A stretch of 44,884 nucleotides of DNA from Chlorobiaceae bacterium (GTDB taxonomy: Bacteria > Bacteroidota > Chlorobiia > Chlorobiales > Chlorobiaceae). Positions 44,874-44,884 of the stretch are shown here, piece after piece; position 1 is the stretch's first letter; the number at the start of each line of letters is the position of its first letter. Location: NCBI GenBank assembly GCA_013334925.1, contig JAAXWP010000016.1, positions 1,493 to 46,376 on the forward strand. Reading direction: 5' to 3'. The notes beneath the pieces are model-generated. The model was not told the DNA's origin. It saw only the letters and a program-made list of their open reading frames with translations, and ran no database searches. A program made the position numbers and the translations under genes.

Positions 44874-44884
44874 ATGGCTGAAGA
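44874..44884 (+). CDS. Possible 5' end of a gene running out of the window
   Basis: ATG GCT GAA GA after an AT-rich stretch that could hold a promoter. Only 11 bases are visible and no ribosome-binding site is clear, so this is only a possibility. Confidence 0.2.

Overview
The window is a chromosomal segment of a green sulfur bacterium (family Chlorobiaceae; gene content and moderate-to-high GC suggest Chlorobaculum or a close relative). The best evidence is the block at about 30.1-33.3 kb, which holds a carotenoid 1,2-hydratase (crtC), a Rieske iron-sulfur protein (petC) and a cytochrome b with a Pro/Ala/Lys-rich N-terminal extension (petB). From memory this matches the arrangement in Chlorobaculum tepidum. 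The assignment is inference; no database search was run.

Layout. 0-1.5 kb: the 3' end of sucD with a strong terminator, a 9-bp repeat array, then kdsD (Kdo pathway) on the minus strand. 1.7-4.4 kb: a small membrane protein, a polysaccharide flippase and a nitrilase-family hydrolase, all forward. 4.4-7.0 kb: a reverse-strand ECF sigma operon (sigma factor, membrane anti-sigma candidate, CpxP-like periplasmic protein, DUF4405 haem-type membrane protein). 7.1-10.1 kb: a phosphohexomutase, then lpxB and a small membrane protein. 10.2-15.5 kb: a multi-cluster Fe-S/FAD oxidoreductase, ispH, murI and ychF, all reverse. 15.6-20.6 kb: cmk and rpsA forward, era reverse, rodA forward. 20.8-28 kb: a coiled-coil orphan protein, mtaB, apt, nhaD, an orphan protein, an HU-family gene, a short TauE/SafE protein and ftsH. 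28.3-33.3 kb: gltX, tRNA-Phe(GAA), crtC, petC, petB. 34.0-38.6 kb: a very large GH13 protein and a CysQ-like protein with a degraded active site. 38.8-44.1 kb: rmlA, rmlC, rmlD, rmlB and manC, for dTDP-L-rhamnose and GDP-mannose.

How the genes work together. Much of the window serves the cell envelope: Kdo and lipid A (kdsD, lpxB), peptidoglycan and cell shape (murI, rodA), glycan export (the flippase), and sugar nucleotides (phosphohexomutase, rml genes, manC). Core housekeeping is interleaved (rpsA, era, ychF, gltX, mtaB, ftsH, cmk, apt). The Rieske/cytochrome b pair serves the quinol-oxidising branch of photosynthetic electron transfer; crtC serves carotenoid synthesis and ispH isoprenoid supply.

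The intergenic regions are rich in repeats: ATGGACNNN arrays, GACCCAT arrays, degenerate 7-bp arrays, four roughly 90-120 bp elements with TGTCATTCTGA-type inverted ends, and a 73-bp tandem duplication beside a GC-rich palindrome. No CRISPR array, rRNA gene, transposase or phage gene was seen. The items most worth a second look are the CysQ-like protein lacking its metal ligands, the ECF/haem-membrane operon, the unusual 1173-residue GH13 protein, and the paired inverted repeat arrays.
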